Below are positions 8,764-17,251 of a stretch of 64,000 nucleotides of DNA, in pieces. The DNA comes from Dryocola sp032051265 (GTDB taxonomy: Bacteria; Pseudomonadota; Gammaproteobacteria; Enterobacterales; Enterobacteriaceae): positions 186,001 to 250,000 of the forward strand of contig DAMBYU010000005.1 in assembly GCA_032051265.1 (NCBI GenBank), written 5' to 3'. The position numbers and the translations under genes are program-made. Within the stretch, counting starts at the first letter, position 1, and every line of letters begins with the position of its first letter. Below the pieces are notes generated by a model that saw only the letters and a list, made by a program, of their open reading frames with translations, was not told the DNA's origin and made no database searches.

Positions 8764-9750
8764 ATGTTTCCTTTTTCTGTCACGCAACGGCCAAGGTTAA
8801 AATCACAGCGACAAACGGCAACCGCTATCCATGAAGGCAGTGGCTATGAGCTGATCTCGTTTGATGCCGAGAAGCTCAATGTCTTTGCCGCAGAGGTTTA
8901 TTACTGTGAGCCTCACTGGCATACAGCCCCGGAGCTTATCTGCATCCTGTCGGGCGAGTTCTCCGTTACGTTAGGCCACGCCACTTCGGTGACAGGCGCG
9001 GGGAGCATGCTGTATATCAACCCGGATGAAATTCATTCCCTTGAGGCGCGCGCGCCGAATAGTCAGCTATTAACCATCCAGTTCGCTCCTAATCTGTTTG
9101 ATGAAACCCATCCGGCCCCGCAGATTAATTACGCCCTGATAGCGGGTCAGCAGGAGAGCAAGACGGATCACCAGATTAGAGATTGCTCGATCGCCCTGCT
9201 TGAGCATCTGGTTTATGCTCAAGCCTCGTTTCAGCGTATCGCGCTGGTTTATCAACTGTTAGGCGCGCTGGCCGCAAGCGGAGAAAACCAGACCGCAAGC
9301 CATCAGTTCACTATCCGTAAGAAAGATCAGCAGTTGGTCAAATACGGCATCGAATTTATCAACCAGCATTTCGATGATGAGCTCAATCTCACCACCATTG
9401 CCGATAACGCTGGCGTCAGCTATCACCATTTTTCGCGCACTTTTAAGAAAATAAGTGGCTATAACTTCAAAGAATATCTGACTATGATCAGGATTAATAA
9501 GGCAAAACTGCTGCTAAAAGACACCCTTATTCCCATCACCGACATTAGCTACACCTGCGGTTTTAGCGGTCACAAGCAGCTCATTTTCGCCTTCAATAAA
9601 TATTGCCGTATGACGCCAACAGAATTCAGAAAGCGCTACCTCACCGCCGTCAATTCAACTCAGGAATTGCCAATAATGACCGATTTCCGCTGCCTGCCGT
9701 TGGATGAAAATGTCATCCAACGGCTGCGCAGTTTCAACTCCCTGGGCTAA
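8764..9750 (+). CDS. AraC/XylS-family regulator of the beta-glucoside cassette
   Basis: A 328-residue regulator with an N-terminal cupin-type sensor (HWHTAPELICILSGEFSV; INPDEIHSLE near residues 80-90) and a C-terminal double helix-turn-helix (LNLTTIADNAGVSYHHFSRTFKK; ITDISYTCGFSGHKQLIFAF; MTPTEFRKRY). It follows the GH3 gene on the same strand and probably controls the cassette in response to the imported glycoside. Its stop converges on bisC: the two ends overlap by 17 bp. This is consistent with the cassette having landed exactly at the bisC 3' end. The target sugar is unknown. Confidence 0.9.
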   Translation: MFPFSVTQRPRLKSQRQTATAIHEGSGYELISFDAEKLNVFAAEVYYCEPHWHTAPELICILSGEFSVTLGHATSVTGAGSMLYINPDEIHSLEARAPNSQLLTIQFAPNLFDETHPAPQINYALIAGQQESKTDHQIRDCSIALLEHLVYAQASFQRIALVYQLLGALAASGENQTASHQFTIRKKDQQLVKYGIEFINQHFDDELNLTTIADNAGVSYHHFSRTFKKISGYNFKEYLTMIRINKAKLLLKDTLIPITDISYTCGFSGHKQLIFAFNKYCRMTPTEFRKRYLTAVNSTQELPIMTDFRCLPLDENVIQRLRSFNSLG

Positions 9751-12070
9751 CAGGCGGATCAAACGCCGTAACCGCAGGAGCCGGGCCCTGGTATTTTTCA
9801 GCCCATACCAGCGAAGAGTTCGCTGCACATCCATTGGCCAGACGTGATGTAGGAATGTCCAGCGTCAGCACGTTTACCGCGCCGTTTTTACACAGCCCGT
9901 CGCCATCCAGATCCGGCCAGGCGCCTTCATGGATACACACCACACCGGGCTTAATACCCTCGGTAACCTGCGCGCCCACCAGTACCTGCCCGCGATGATT
10001 CCAGACACGCACTAAATCGCCATCGCTGATACCACGCGCGGCGGCATCCCGAGGATGCAGCGTCAGCGGCTCACGTCCGGCAATAGCATATTTATCACGC
10101 AGGGCCGAATAGTTGAGCTGGCTGTGCAGACGGTGGGCCGGATGAGATGAAAGCAACTGAAGCTGATCTTTTTCCGCGTTACCCTGCCATTCATCAGGCG
10201 CAAGCCAGGTCGGGTGCGGCGGGCAATCTTCATAGCCAAAGGCGGCGATTCGCTGCGAGTAAATTTCAATTTTTCCGCTCGGCGTTTTTAACGGATTCGC
10301 CTGCGGATCGGCCCGGAAATCGCTAAAGCGCACGAACCCGGCGTTTTTATCGCTTTCCGGCATTTCTATCAGCTGATTGGCTTCCCAGAAGTCGCTGAAG
10401 TCTGGCAGGGTGATCTGCTGTGATGCGCCACGGCTTCTCGCCATTTCATAGAAAGTTTCCAGCCACTGCAGCTCGCTTTTCTCTTCGGTAAAGCGCGCTT
10501 TACCGCCCTGCTCCCACAGTTCGCTCAGCTCCGCAAAGACGTCAAAATCGTTACGCGCTTCGCCGCGCGGGGCGACGACCTGCTTCATCGGCACCAGATG
10601 CTGGTTGCTGTAATCGCCGGTCATGGTCAGGTCATTGCGTTCAAACGAGGTCGTAATCGGCAGCACGATATCGGCATGCTTCGCCGCCGCCGTCCAGAAG
10701 CATTCGGAGATAACCACCAGCTCCGGCTTCTGCCACGCTTTAATCAGGCGATTAGTGTCCTGATGATGGGTGAAATTACCCCCGCCCGCCCACCACAACA
10801 TGCGAATATCCGGGAAGGTTTTCTCCATCCCGTTGTGCTGATATGGCCCGCCGGGGTTTTCCAGCGCTTCAACGATGCGGGCGACGGGAATTTTTTCCAC
10901 CGCATCCGTACCGCCAGCCACCGAGCCCTGCAGCGAACCGGGCACAGCCGCGCGGCGCGTAGGGTTGCCGCCGTTGGCAAAATGGTAAGAAAGCCCAAAC
11001 CCACCGCCCGGCGTGCCAATCTGCCCGAGCATGGCGGCAAGCGTCACCAGCATCCAGTGTTTCTGCTCGCCGTACTGCTGGCGCTGCATTCCCCAGCCCG
11101 ACATCAGCATGGTGCGGTTGCTGCTGAACAGCTGTGCCAGATATTCGATGGTCTGCACCGGCACGCCGCAAATCTTCGCCGCCCATTCGGCATTTTTCGG
11201 CTGGCCGTCGGTTTCACCCTTCAGATAGGCGGAAAACTTCTCGTAGCCGTATGTGCAGCGTGCCAGGAAGTCCGTATCGTGCCAGCCGTGTCTGGCGAGC
11301 GTATGGGCGATGCCAAGCATCAGAGCCACGTCTGTTCCCATATCAGGCGCGATCCACTGAACGCGATCGCCGAAGAACTCCACCGTTTCCGATCGCATCG
11401 GATCGATGGCGATCACCGTTTTACCGCTGTTTTTCAGCTGTTCGAAATACTTCATGCCCTGCTCGTCGCTGGCGTTCCAGGCAATCTTTAACGTGTTCAG
11501 CGGGTTAGCGCTCCACAGCACCACGACATCGCTGTGCTCAAGCACTAAAGGCCAGCTGGTTTGCTGCTGATAAACTTCGTTACCGCCCACGACATACGGC
11601 ATGATCACCTGCGCTGCGCCGGTGGAATAATCCCCCAGATGGCCGGTGTAGCCGCCGGCAAGGCTCATATAACGCTGCAGCAGCGTGGCGGCCTTGTGCA
11701 GCACGCCGTTAGAGCGCCAGCCATAGGAGCCCGCAAAAATTGACGCGGCGCCGTAAGCGTTGCGAATACGCTGATGCTGCTGTTGAATCAGCGTCAGGGC
11801 TTCATCCCAGCTAATACGCACGTATTCATCCTCGCCGCGCACGCCCTGCGGCGCAGCAGGCGAGGCCAGAAAGCCTTTTCGCGCCATCGGATACTGCACG
11901 CGCGCTTTGCTGTGAACCTGATCCGGTACGGCTTGCTGAAGCGAGTTTTCATGTCCGGTAGCCAGCGCGCCACGAGAGGCAAGCACGTTTTCACCATCAG
12001 TTTCCACCACCATGGGCCCCCAGTGGGCGGCGGTTAAAACCTGTTTGTTTGTCGGGGATCTGTTGGCCAA
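9734..12070 (-). CDS. bisC: Biotin sulfoxide / methionine sulfoxide reductase BisC
   Basis: A cytoplasmic molybdopterin-guanine-dinucleotide oxidoreductase of the DMSO reductase family that reduces biotin-d-sulfoxide and methionine-S-sulfoxide. Family blocks run throughout (VRISWDEAL, FAGSYGWRSNG, LGDYSTGAAQ, SANPLNTLKIAWNA, MLGQIGTPGGGFGLSYHFANGG, ECFWTAAAKHADIVLP). I choose the TTG at 12070: GGAG stands 6 nt upstream and the 778 residues then match E. coli BisC (777) with LANRSP aligned to MANSSS. A GTG at 12109 has no good ribosome site. The last five residues (VSPGS) are encoded by the inserted cassette. Confidence 0.94.
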   Translation of the reverse strand: MANRSPTNKQVLTAAHWGPMVVETDGENVLASRGALATGHENSLQQAVPDQVHSKARVQYPMARKGFLASPAAPQGVRGEDEYVRISWDEALTLIQQQHQRIRNAYGAASIFAGSYGWRSNGVLHKAATLLQRYMSLAGGYTGHLGDYSTGAAQVIMPYVVGGNEVYQQQTSWPLVLEHSDVVVLWSANPLNTLKIAWNASDEQGMKYFEQLKNSGKTVIAIDPMRSETVEFFGDRVQWIAPDMGTDVALMLGIAHTLARHGWHDTDFLARCTYGYEKFSAYLKGETDGQPKNAEWAAKICGVPVQTIEYLAQLFSSNRTMLMSGWGMQRQQYGEQKHWMLVTLAAMLGQIGTPGGGFGLSYHFANGGNPTRRAAVPGSLQGSVAGGTDAVEKIPVARIVEALENPGGPYQHNGMEKTFPDIRMLWWAGGGNFTHHQDTNRLIKAWQKPELVVISECFWTAAAKHADIVLPITTSFERNDLTMTGDYSNQHLVPMKQVVAPRGEARNDFDVFAELSELWEQGGKARFTEEKSELQWLETFYEMARSRGASQQITLPDFSDFWEANQLIEMPESDKNAGFVRFSDFRADPQANPLKTPSGKIEIYSQRIAAFGYEDCPPHPTWLAPDEWQGNAEKDQLQLLSSHPAHRLHSQLNYSALRDKYAIAGREPLTLHPRDAAARGISDGDLVRVWNHRGQVLVGAQVTEGIKPGVVCIHEGAWPDLDGDGLCKNGAVNVLTLDIPTSRLANGCAANSSLVWAEKYQGPAPAVTAFDPPVSPGS
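9753..9772. repeat. 20-bp direct repeat, right copy
   Basis: This is an exact copy of 4784-4803 (GGCGGATCAAACGCCGTAAC). Read on the minus strand it encodes VTAFDPP near the BisC C-terminus. It marks the right junction of the inserted cassette. Confidence 0.97.
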
Positions 12071-12223
12071 TTCGGGCTCCGGTGTTTGCAGATGGCGGCC
12101 TGAGGCCACTCAATATTGTTTACAAATTCAGACGACTCCGGGGAATTTTCTACACATTCACACGTCATAATCAATCGCCGCTGCTTTGTGCGGCACAGAT
12201 CTATCATTCGCATAGGAAATGAG

Positions 12224-12883
12224 ATGAACAATCGCATGATTATTGCCGCCCTGGTTTGCGGCACGTTAGCAGTTTCTGGCTGTACGACCAACCCCTACAC
12301 AGGCGAAAAAGAAGCAGGTAAATCCGGGATCGGCGCTGGCATTGGCTCACTGGTAGGTGCAGGCGTCGGCGTACTCTCTTCATCGAAAAAAGATCGCGGC
12401 AAAGGCGCCCTGATTGGCGCAGCGGCCGGTGCCGCGCTGGGCGGCGGCGCAGGTTATTATATGGATGTGCAGGAAGCTAAACTGCGCGATAAAATGCAGG
12501 GAACAGGCGTAAGCGTGACGCGAAATGGCGATAATATCGTGCTGAACATGCCGAATAACGTTACCTTCGACAGCAGCAGCGCTACGCTTAAACCGGCAGG
12601 GGCTAATACCTTAACCGGCGTGGCAATGGTGCTCAAAGAGTATCCAAAAACCGCAGTTAACGTGGTGGGCTACACCGACAGCACCGGCAGCAACGAGCTG
12701 AATATGAAGCTCTCTCAGCAGCGTGCAGACGGCGTTGGCAGCGCGCTCATCACCCAGGGCGTGGATGCCAGCCGCGTGCGTACCACAGGCGTTGGCCCGG
12801 CGAACCCAATCGCCAGCAACAGCACCGCCGAAGGCAAAGCCCAGAACCGCCGCGTAGAGATTACGTTAAGCCCTCTGTCCTAA
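12224..12883 (+). CDS. yiaD: OmpA-family outer-membrane lipoprotein YiaD
   Basis: A 219-residue lipoprotein equal in length to E. coli YiaD. The signal peptide ends in the lipobox LAVSGC (Cys about residue 19). A glycine-zipper region follows (GIGAGIGSLVGAGVG and GALIGAAAGAALGGGAGYY), then an OmpA-like peptidoglycan-binding domain (NVVGYTDSTGS; LSQQRADGVGSALI; GKAQNRRVEITL). It anchors the outer membrane to peptidoglycan; YiaD overproduction suppresses an assembly defect in E. coli bamD mutants. It is divergent from bisC, and the ATG at 12224 gives the family N-terminus. Confidence 0.95.
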   Translation: MNNRMIIAALVCGTLAVSGCTTNPYTGEKEAGKSGIGAGIGSLVGAGVGVLSSSKKDRGKGALIGAAAGAALGGGAGYYMDVQEAKLRDKMQGTGVSVTRNGDNIVLNMPNNVTFDSSSATLKPAGANTLTGVAMVLKEYPKTAVNVVGYTDSTGSNELNMKLSQQRADGVGSALITQGVDASRVRTTGVGPANPIASNSTAEGKAQNRRVEITLSPLS

Positions 12884-12890
12884 ACTCTAC

Positions 12891-12963
12891 GGCGGATGAC
12901 GCTGCGCTTACCCGCCCTACGCGATCCCAGGCCGTAGGGATAAGCGTCAGCGTCATCCACCGC
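12891..12963. repeat. REP/BIME-like paired palindrome after yiaD
   Basis: GGCGGATGACGCTGCGCTTA and TAAGCGTCAGCGTCATCC form two facing REP-type units separated by a short spacer flanked by CCTACG/CGTAGG. It lies between yiaD and the ptxS-like gene and may stabilise or end the yiaD transcript. Related units are at 49114-49207 and 52121-52186. Confidence 0.85.
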
Positions 12964-13015
12964 CTCACAAAATGTATGTTACTCTCCGGAAAGTTACCCC
13001 TTCCAGGAGACGGAT

Positions 13016-14035
13016 ATGAACGGCAAGGCTGCGCGCCCCACGATAAGCGACGTCGCGAAAGCGGCGAAAACCGGTAAAACCAGCGTTTCCCGCTATCTTA
13101 ACGGCGAACAAAATGTTCTCTCCGACGACCTGCGAACCCGCATTGAAACCGCGATTGCTGAACTGAACTACCGCCCAAGCCAGATGGCTCGCGGCCTGAA
13201 ACGCGGCCGAACCCGTTTAATCGGCCTGATCATTGCCGATATCACCAATCCTTATTCTGTCGATGTGCTGAGCGGTATCGAAGCCGCGTGCCGGGAAAAG
13301 GGCTTCACGCCTCTGGTCTGCAACACCAATAACGAGGTGGATCAGGAGCTGCACTACCTTGATTTACTGCGCAGCTACCAGGTGGAAGGCATTGTGGTAA
13401 ACGCCGTGGGAATGCGTGAGGAGGGGTTGAACCGCCTGCAGCAGTCGGCGCTGCCGATGGTGCTTATTGACCGTAAAATCCCCGATTTCGCCTGCGATGC
13501 GGTAGGGCTGGATAACGTTCAGGCCGCGACAACCGCTACTGAGCACCTCGTCGAACAAGGTTTTGAAGCGATTCTGTTTCTCAGCGAACCGCTCGGCATG
13601 GTTAACACCCGCCGCGAACGCCTACGCGCGTTTCGTAACACCGTCGACCGTTATCCTGGTATCGTGGCGGAAAACGCCGAAATCCCTCTGCACGAAGCGG
13701 ATGTAATGGATAACACTCTGCGCCAGTTCCACACGCAGCATCGCGGAATGCGCAAAGCGGTGATTTCCGCAAATGGCGCACTCACCCTCCAGATTGCCCG
13801 TTCTATGCGCCGCATTGGTCTGCACTGGGGCAGCGATATAGGCCTGCTGGGCTTTGACGAGCTCGAATGGGCTGAACTTGCAGGCGCAGGCATCACCACC
13901 CTGAAACAGCCTACCTGGCAGATGGGCTATGCCGCGCTCGAACAGGTGGTGAAACGCATTGAAGGCGCTACTGAAAGCGTGCATGAGCAGGTCTTTTCCG
14001 GTGAATTAATTGTCCGAGGTTCCACCGCCCGCTAA
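13016..14035 (+). CDS. ptxS: LacI-family regulator, PtxS/KguR-like
   Basis: A 339-residue LacI/GalR repressor. The N-terminal helix-turn-helix and hinge (PTISDVAKAAKTGKTSVSRY, then MARGLKRGRTRLIGLIIADI) are followed by a periplasmic-binding-protein-like effector domain. It precedes kguE-kguK-kguT-ghrB and resembles PtxS, which represses 2-ketogluconate genes in Pseudomonas and is released by 2-ketogluconate. A perfect palindrome of PtxS type lies between this gene and kguE (14085-14098). The name is assigned by family and context, not proven orthology. Confidence 0.82.
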   Translation: MNGKAARPTISDVAKAAKTGKTSVSRYLNGEQNVLSDDLRTRIETAIAELNYRPSQMARGLKRGRTRLIGLIIADITNPYSVDVLSGIEAACREKGFTPLVCNTNNEVDQELHYLDLLRSYQVEGIVVNAVGMREEGLNRLQQSALPMVLIDRKIPDFACDAVGLDNVQAATTATEHLVEQGFEAILFLSEPLGMVNTRRERLRAFRNTVDRYPGIVAENAEIPLHEADVMDNTLRQFHTQHRGMRKAVISANGALTLQIARSMRRIGLHWGSDIGLLGFDELEWAELAGAGITTLKQPTWQMGYAALEQVVKRIEGATESVHEQVFSGELIVRGSTAR

Positions 14036-14084
14036 AACTTTCTTCGTGATAGCGATCATAAATTCAGCATGGCTGGCTTCTCTT

Positions 14085-14098
14085 TGGAACCGGTTCCA
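14085..14098. promoter_or_regulatory. PtxS-type operator palindrome
   Basis: TGGAACCGGTTCCA is a perfect 14-bp palindrome with the central CG pair typical of LacI-family operators. It differs from the Pseudomonas PtxS site TGAAACCGGTTTCA by one symmetrical base pair. It lies 50 bp before the kguE ATG, where bound repressor would block the promoter. Confidence 0.75.
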
Positions 14099-14147
14099 TC
14101 TAGCGTAATAGCTATGTTACTTAGCTGTTACCGTGATGGAGCTGTTC

Positions 14148-14897
14148 ATGTCGCGAAAAATTATCGTCGTTACTGCCGCTTACGGGCATGACCGCATCGC
14201 CGCCCTCGGCGGCCAGCAGGCGCTGCTACCCATTATCGCCAACGCAGGGGCGGACGGCGTAGAAATCCGCCGCGAACTGCTGAGCAATATCCAGCTGGAT
14301 TCCCTGCCGGAGCTGGCAAAACATATCGCTGACCACAGGCTGCAGGCCTGTTATTCCGCGCCGGAACCGCTGTTCACTGAAGATGGGAAGCTCAATCAGC
14401 TGCTCCCTTCGCTGTTGCTTGAAGCCCACCAGCTTAATGCGGGCTGGCTGAAGCTTTCGCTCGGGGAGTTTCGCAGCAGTCAGCAATTCCCGTTACTGCA
14501 GCAATGGCTGGAACAGACTAACGTCGCGCTGGTGGTGGAGAACGATCAGACCGCCTGCGGAAAACTCGCGCCCATACAGCGCTTCCAGGCCGCCTGTAAG
14601 GTGCTAAATCTCCCGGTGAAGCTAACCTTTGATATGGCCAACTGGCTGTGGGTTGAGGAATCGCCGGAGGCGGCTGCCCGCATGCTTGCGCCAAACGTCA
14701 GCTACATCCACGTCAAGGCTGCCGTTCCACACCATTATCACTACCGCGCTGTTGCGCTGGATGACGCCGAACCGCGCTGGATGGAACTGCTCAACAGCCT
14801 GCCAGGCGATGCGCCTCGCGGCATAGAGTTCCCGCTGGAGGGCCGCGATCTGACCGCTGTCACCCGCCATTATGTAAACCTGTTACGCGAGGAGTAA
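14148..14897 (+). CDS. kguE: KguE-like sugar phosphate isomerase/epimerase
   Basis: A TIM-barrel protein of the AP endonuclease-2/xylose isomerase-like family, 249 residues from the chosen start. Family signs are GADGVEIRRELL near residue 35, LKLSLGEF, LVVENDQT with the metal-binding Glu, LTFDMANW and YIHVKAAV. KguE is part of the 2-ketogluconate catabolic operon of pseudomonads; its exact reaction is poorly defined. The ATG at 14148 has GGAG at a 6-nt spacing. In-frame starts at 14133 (GTG) and 14136 (ATG) precede it but would place this ribosome site inside the gene. kguK follows after 3 bp. Confidence 0.85.
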   Translation: MSRKIIVVTAAYGHDRIAALGGQQALLPIIANAGADGVEIRRELLSNIQLDSLPELAKHIADHRLQACYSAPEPLFTEDGKLNQLLPSLLLEAHQLNAGWLKLSLGEFRSSQQFPLLQQWLEQTNVALVVENDQTACGKLAPIQRFQAACKVLNLPVKLTFDMANWLWVEESPEAAARMLAPNVSYIHVKAAVPHHYHYRAVALDDAEPRWMELLNSLPGDAPRGIEFPLEGRDLTAVTRHYVNLLREE

Positions 14898-14900
14898 GCG

Positions 14901-15839
14901 ATGCCCAACCAGCTTGATGTGATCACCATCGGCGAAGCGATGGCGATGTTTGTGGCAACCGAAACCGGTGATTTAGCCGCCGCCGGGCAGTTCGTAAAAC
15001 GCGTAGCGGGCGCAGAGCTGAATGTCGCCACCGGCCTTGCGCGTCTTGGCCTGAAGGTGGGCTGGGTGAGCCGCGTAGGTAACGACTCGTTTGGCCGCTA
15101 TGTGCTGCAACAGCTTGAGAAAGAGCAAATCGACAGCCGTGGCGTTACCACCGATGCACGCTACGCGACAGGCTTCCAGCTCAAATCTAAAGTCGAAGAT
15201 GGAACCGATCCCATCGTGGAGTATTTCCGTAAAGGCTCGGCAGCAAGCCACCTCTCGGTGGAAGATTTCAACGAAGATTACTTTTTTAGCGCACGTCATT
15301 TGCACTTAAGCGGCGTAGCGGCAGCGCTTTCCGCCACCTCGCTCGAGTTGCTTACTCACACGGCTAAGTTAATGAAGGAAAAAGGGAAAACCATCTCCTT
15401 TGACCCAAATTTGCGTCCGGTGCTGTGGAAAAGCGAAGCCGAAATGATCGGGCAGCTGAACCAGCTCGCTTTCCAGGCGGACTGGGTGCTGCCCGGCGTG
15501 AAAGAAGGCGTCATCCTCACCGGACAGAAAACTCCGGAGGCGATCGCCGACTTTTATCTCGACCACGGCGTTAAAACCGTGGTGCTGAAAACCGGCGTTG
15601 ACGGCGCCTGGTTTAAAACTGCCACCGGCGAGAAAGGCGCGGTAGCGGCCATAAAAATCGATAACGTGGTCGATACCGTGGGCGCCGGCGACGGCTTTGC
15701 GGTCGGGGTGATAAGCGCCCTGCTGGAAGGGAAATCCTTACAGCATGCCGTCAGCCGCGGTAACAAAATCGGTTCCCTGGCAATACAGGTCATCGGTGAT
15801 AGCGAAGGGTTGCCAACCCGAGCTGCACTGGGCGAATAA
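14901..15839 (+). CDS. kguK: 2-ketogluconate kinase (PfkB family)
   Basis: A 312-residue ribokinase/PfkB-type sugar kinase. It has the N-terminal substrate region ITIGEAMAMFVATETGDL and GAELNVATGLARLGLKVGWVSRVGND, and the C-terminal ATP/anion-hole motif DTVGAGDGFAVG with the catalytic Asp. Relatives phosphorylate 2-keto-3-deoxygluconate (KdgK) or 2-ketogluconate (KguK). The kguE-kguT-ghrB neighbourhood favours 2-ketogluconate to 2-keto-6-phosphogluconate. ATG follows GAGGAGTAAGCG. KdgK-like specificity cannot be excluded from sequence. Confidence 0.85.
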   Translation: MPNQLDVITIGEAMAMFVATETGDLAAAGQFVKRVAGAELNVATGLARLGLKVGWVSRVGNDSFGRYVLQQLEKEQIDSRGVTTDARYATGFQLKSKVEDGTDPIVEYFRKGSAASHLSVEDFNEDYFFSARHLHLSGVAAALSATSLELLTHTAKLMKEKGKTISFDPNLRPVLWKSEAEMIGQLNQLAFQADWVLPGVKEGVILTGQKTPEAIADFYLDHGVKTVVLKTGVDGAWFKTATGEKGAVAAIKIDNVVDTVGAGDGFAVGVISALLEGKSLQHAVSRGNKIGSLAIQVIGDSEGLPTRAALGE

Positions 15840-15908
15840 ATCAATACCGCATCGGCTGTACCCTACATCCGGCAAGATGCGACTCTCCTCAACACAGAGG
15901 CAAGCCTT

Positions 15909-17192
15909 ATGAAAACCAATACAATCGCACCAAAACGTTGGTGGTATATCATGCCTATCGTGTTTATCACGTACAGCCTGGCCTACCTCGACCGCGCCAA
16001 CTTTAGTTTTGCATCCGCCGCCGGTATCAATGATGACCTCGGCATCACCAAAGGCATCTCGTCCCTGTTGGGCGCCCTGTTCTTCCTGGGCTACTTCTTC
16101 TTCCAGATCCCGGGCGCCATGTACGCCGAACGCCGTAGCGTGCGTAAGCTTATTTTCGTCTGCCTGATTTTGTGGGGCGCCTGTGCCTCCCTGACCGGTA
16201 TGGTCAGCAACATTCCGGCTCTGGCGGCCATTCGCTTTGTGCTCGGCGTGGTAGAGGCTGCGGTAATGCCCGCGATGCTGATTTATATCAGCAACTGGTT
16301 TACCAAATCTGAACGCTCTCGCGCCAACACTTTCCTGATCCTCGGCAACCCGGTCACGGTACTGTGGATGTCGGTGGTGTCCGGCTACCTGATTCAGGCG
16401 TTCGGCTGGCGTGAAATGTTTATCTTTGAAGGTATCCCGGCGGTTATCTGGGCGTTTGCCTGGTGGGTGCTGGTAAAAGATAAACCGGCACAGGTAGGCT
16501 GGCTGTCTGATGCTGAGAAAGGAGCGTTGCAGGAACAGCTGCAAAAGGAACAGGAAGGTATTAAAGCCGTGCGCAACTACGGCGAAGCGTTCCGCTCCCG
16601 CAACGTTGTGCTGCTGTGTATGCAATATTTCTGCTGGAGCATTGGCGTATACGGCTTCGTACTGTGGCTGCCGTCGATAATTCGTGGCGCAGGCGCCAGC
16701 GGTATGGGCATGGTGGAAGTTGGCTGGCTTTCTTCGGTTCCTTACCTTGCGGCAACTATCGCGATGATTGCCGTTTCCTGGGCGTCGGACAAAATGCAGA
16801 ACCGTAAGCTGTTTGTCTGGCCGCTGCTGCTGATTGGCGCGCTGGCGTTCCTGGGCTCCTGGCTGGTTGGCGCTAACCATTTCTGGGTTTCTTACACCCT
16901 GCTGGTGATTGCCGGTGCCGCAATGTATGCACCTTATGGTCCCTTCTTCGCCATCATCCCGGAAATGCTGCCAAGAAACGTGGCCGGTGGCGCGATGGCG
17001 CTGATTAACAGCATGGGCGCGCTGGGTTCATTTGTTGGCTCCTGGTTCGTTGGTTATCTGAACGGTGCAACCGGCAACCCTTCCGCGTCCTACATTTTTA
17101 TGGGGGTGGCGCTGCTCGCCTCAGTGTGGCTAACTCTGATAGTGAAACCGGCAACGAACCAGCAGCTGCCGGTAGGTGCCCGCCACGCCTGA
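15909..17192 (+). CDS. kguT: 2-ketogluconate transporter KguT (MFS, ACS family)
   Basis: A major facilitator of 427 residues with about twelve membrane segments, in the anion:cation symporter family of sugar acid permeases. The N-terminal motif YSLAYLDRANFSFASAAGI and RFVLGVVEAAVMPAMLIYISNWF are typical of the family. It should import 2-ketogluconate, or a close hexonate, with protons. It follows kguK after 69 bp. A strong hairpin separates it from ghrB. Confidence 0.87.
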   Translation: MKTNTIAPKRWWYIMPIVFITYSLAYLDRANFSFASAAGINDDLGITKGISSLLGALFFLGYFFFQIPGAMYAERRSVRKLIFVCLILWGACASLTGMVSNIPALAAIRFVLGVVEAAVMPAMLIYISNWFTKSERSRANTFLILGNPVTVLWMSVVSGYLIQAFGWREMFIFEGIPAVIWAFAWWVLVKDKPAQVGWLSDAEKGALQEQLQKEQEGIKAVRNYGEAFRSRNVVLLCMQYFCWSIGVYGFVLWLPSIIRGAGASGMGMVEVGWLSSVPYLAATIAMIAVSWASDKMQNRKLFVWPLLLIGALAFLGSWLVGANHFWVSYTLLVIAGAAMYAPYGPFFAIIPEMLPRNVAGGAMALINSMGALGSFVGSWFVGYLNGATGNPSASYIFMGVALLASVWLTLIVKPATNQQLPVGARHA

Positions 17193-17198
17193 CTTTCA

Positions 17199-17223
17199 AC
17201 CGGGCGGTGTAATGCCGCCCGGT
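17199..17223. other. Intercistronic hairpin between kguT and ghrB
   Basis: ACCGGGCGG and CCGCCCGGT form a perfect 9-bp stem around TGTAATG. No T-run follows. It may set the relative levels of the upstream kgu genes and ghrB by partial termination or RNA end protection. Confidence 0.6.
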
Positions 17224-17251
17224 CGAGCTTAATTCAATTACGGAGAACATC

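Noticed and set aside
10598..11491. Long open frame (297 codons) opposite bisC
   Set aside because: Shadow frame of a strongly conserved gene on the other strand; no recognisable domain.
15738..16880. 380-codon open frame opposite kguT
   Set aside because: Arises from codon bias on the coding strand; the kguT product is an unmistakable transporter.
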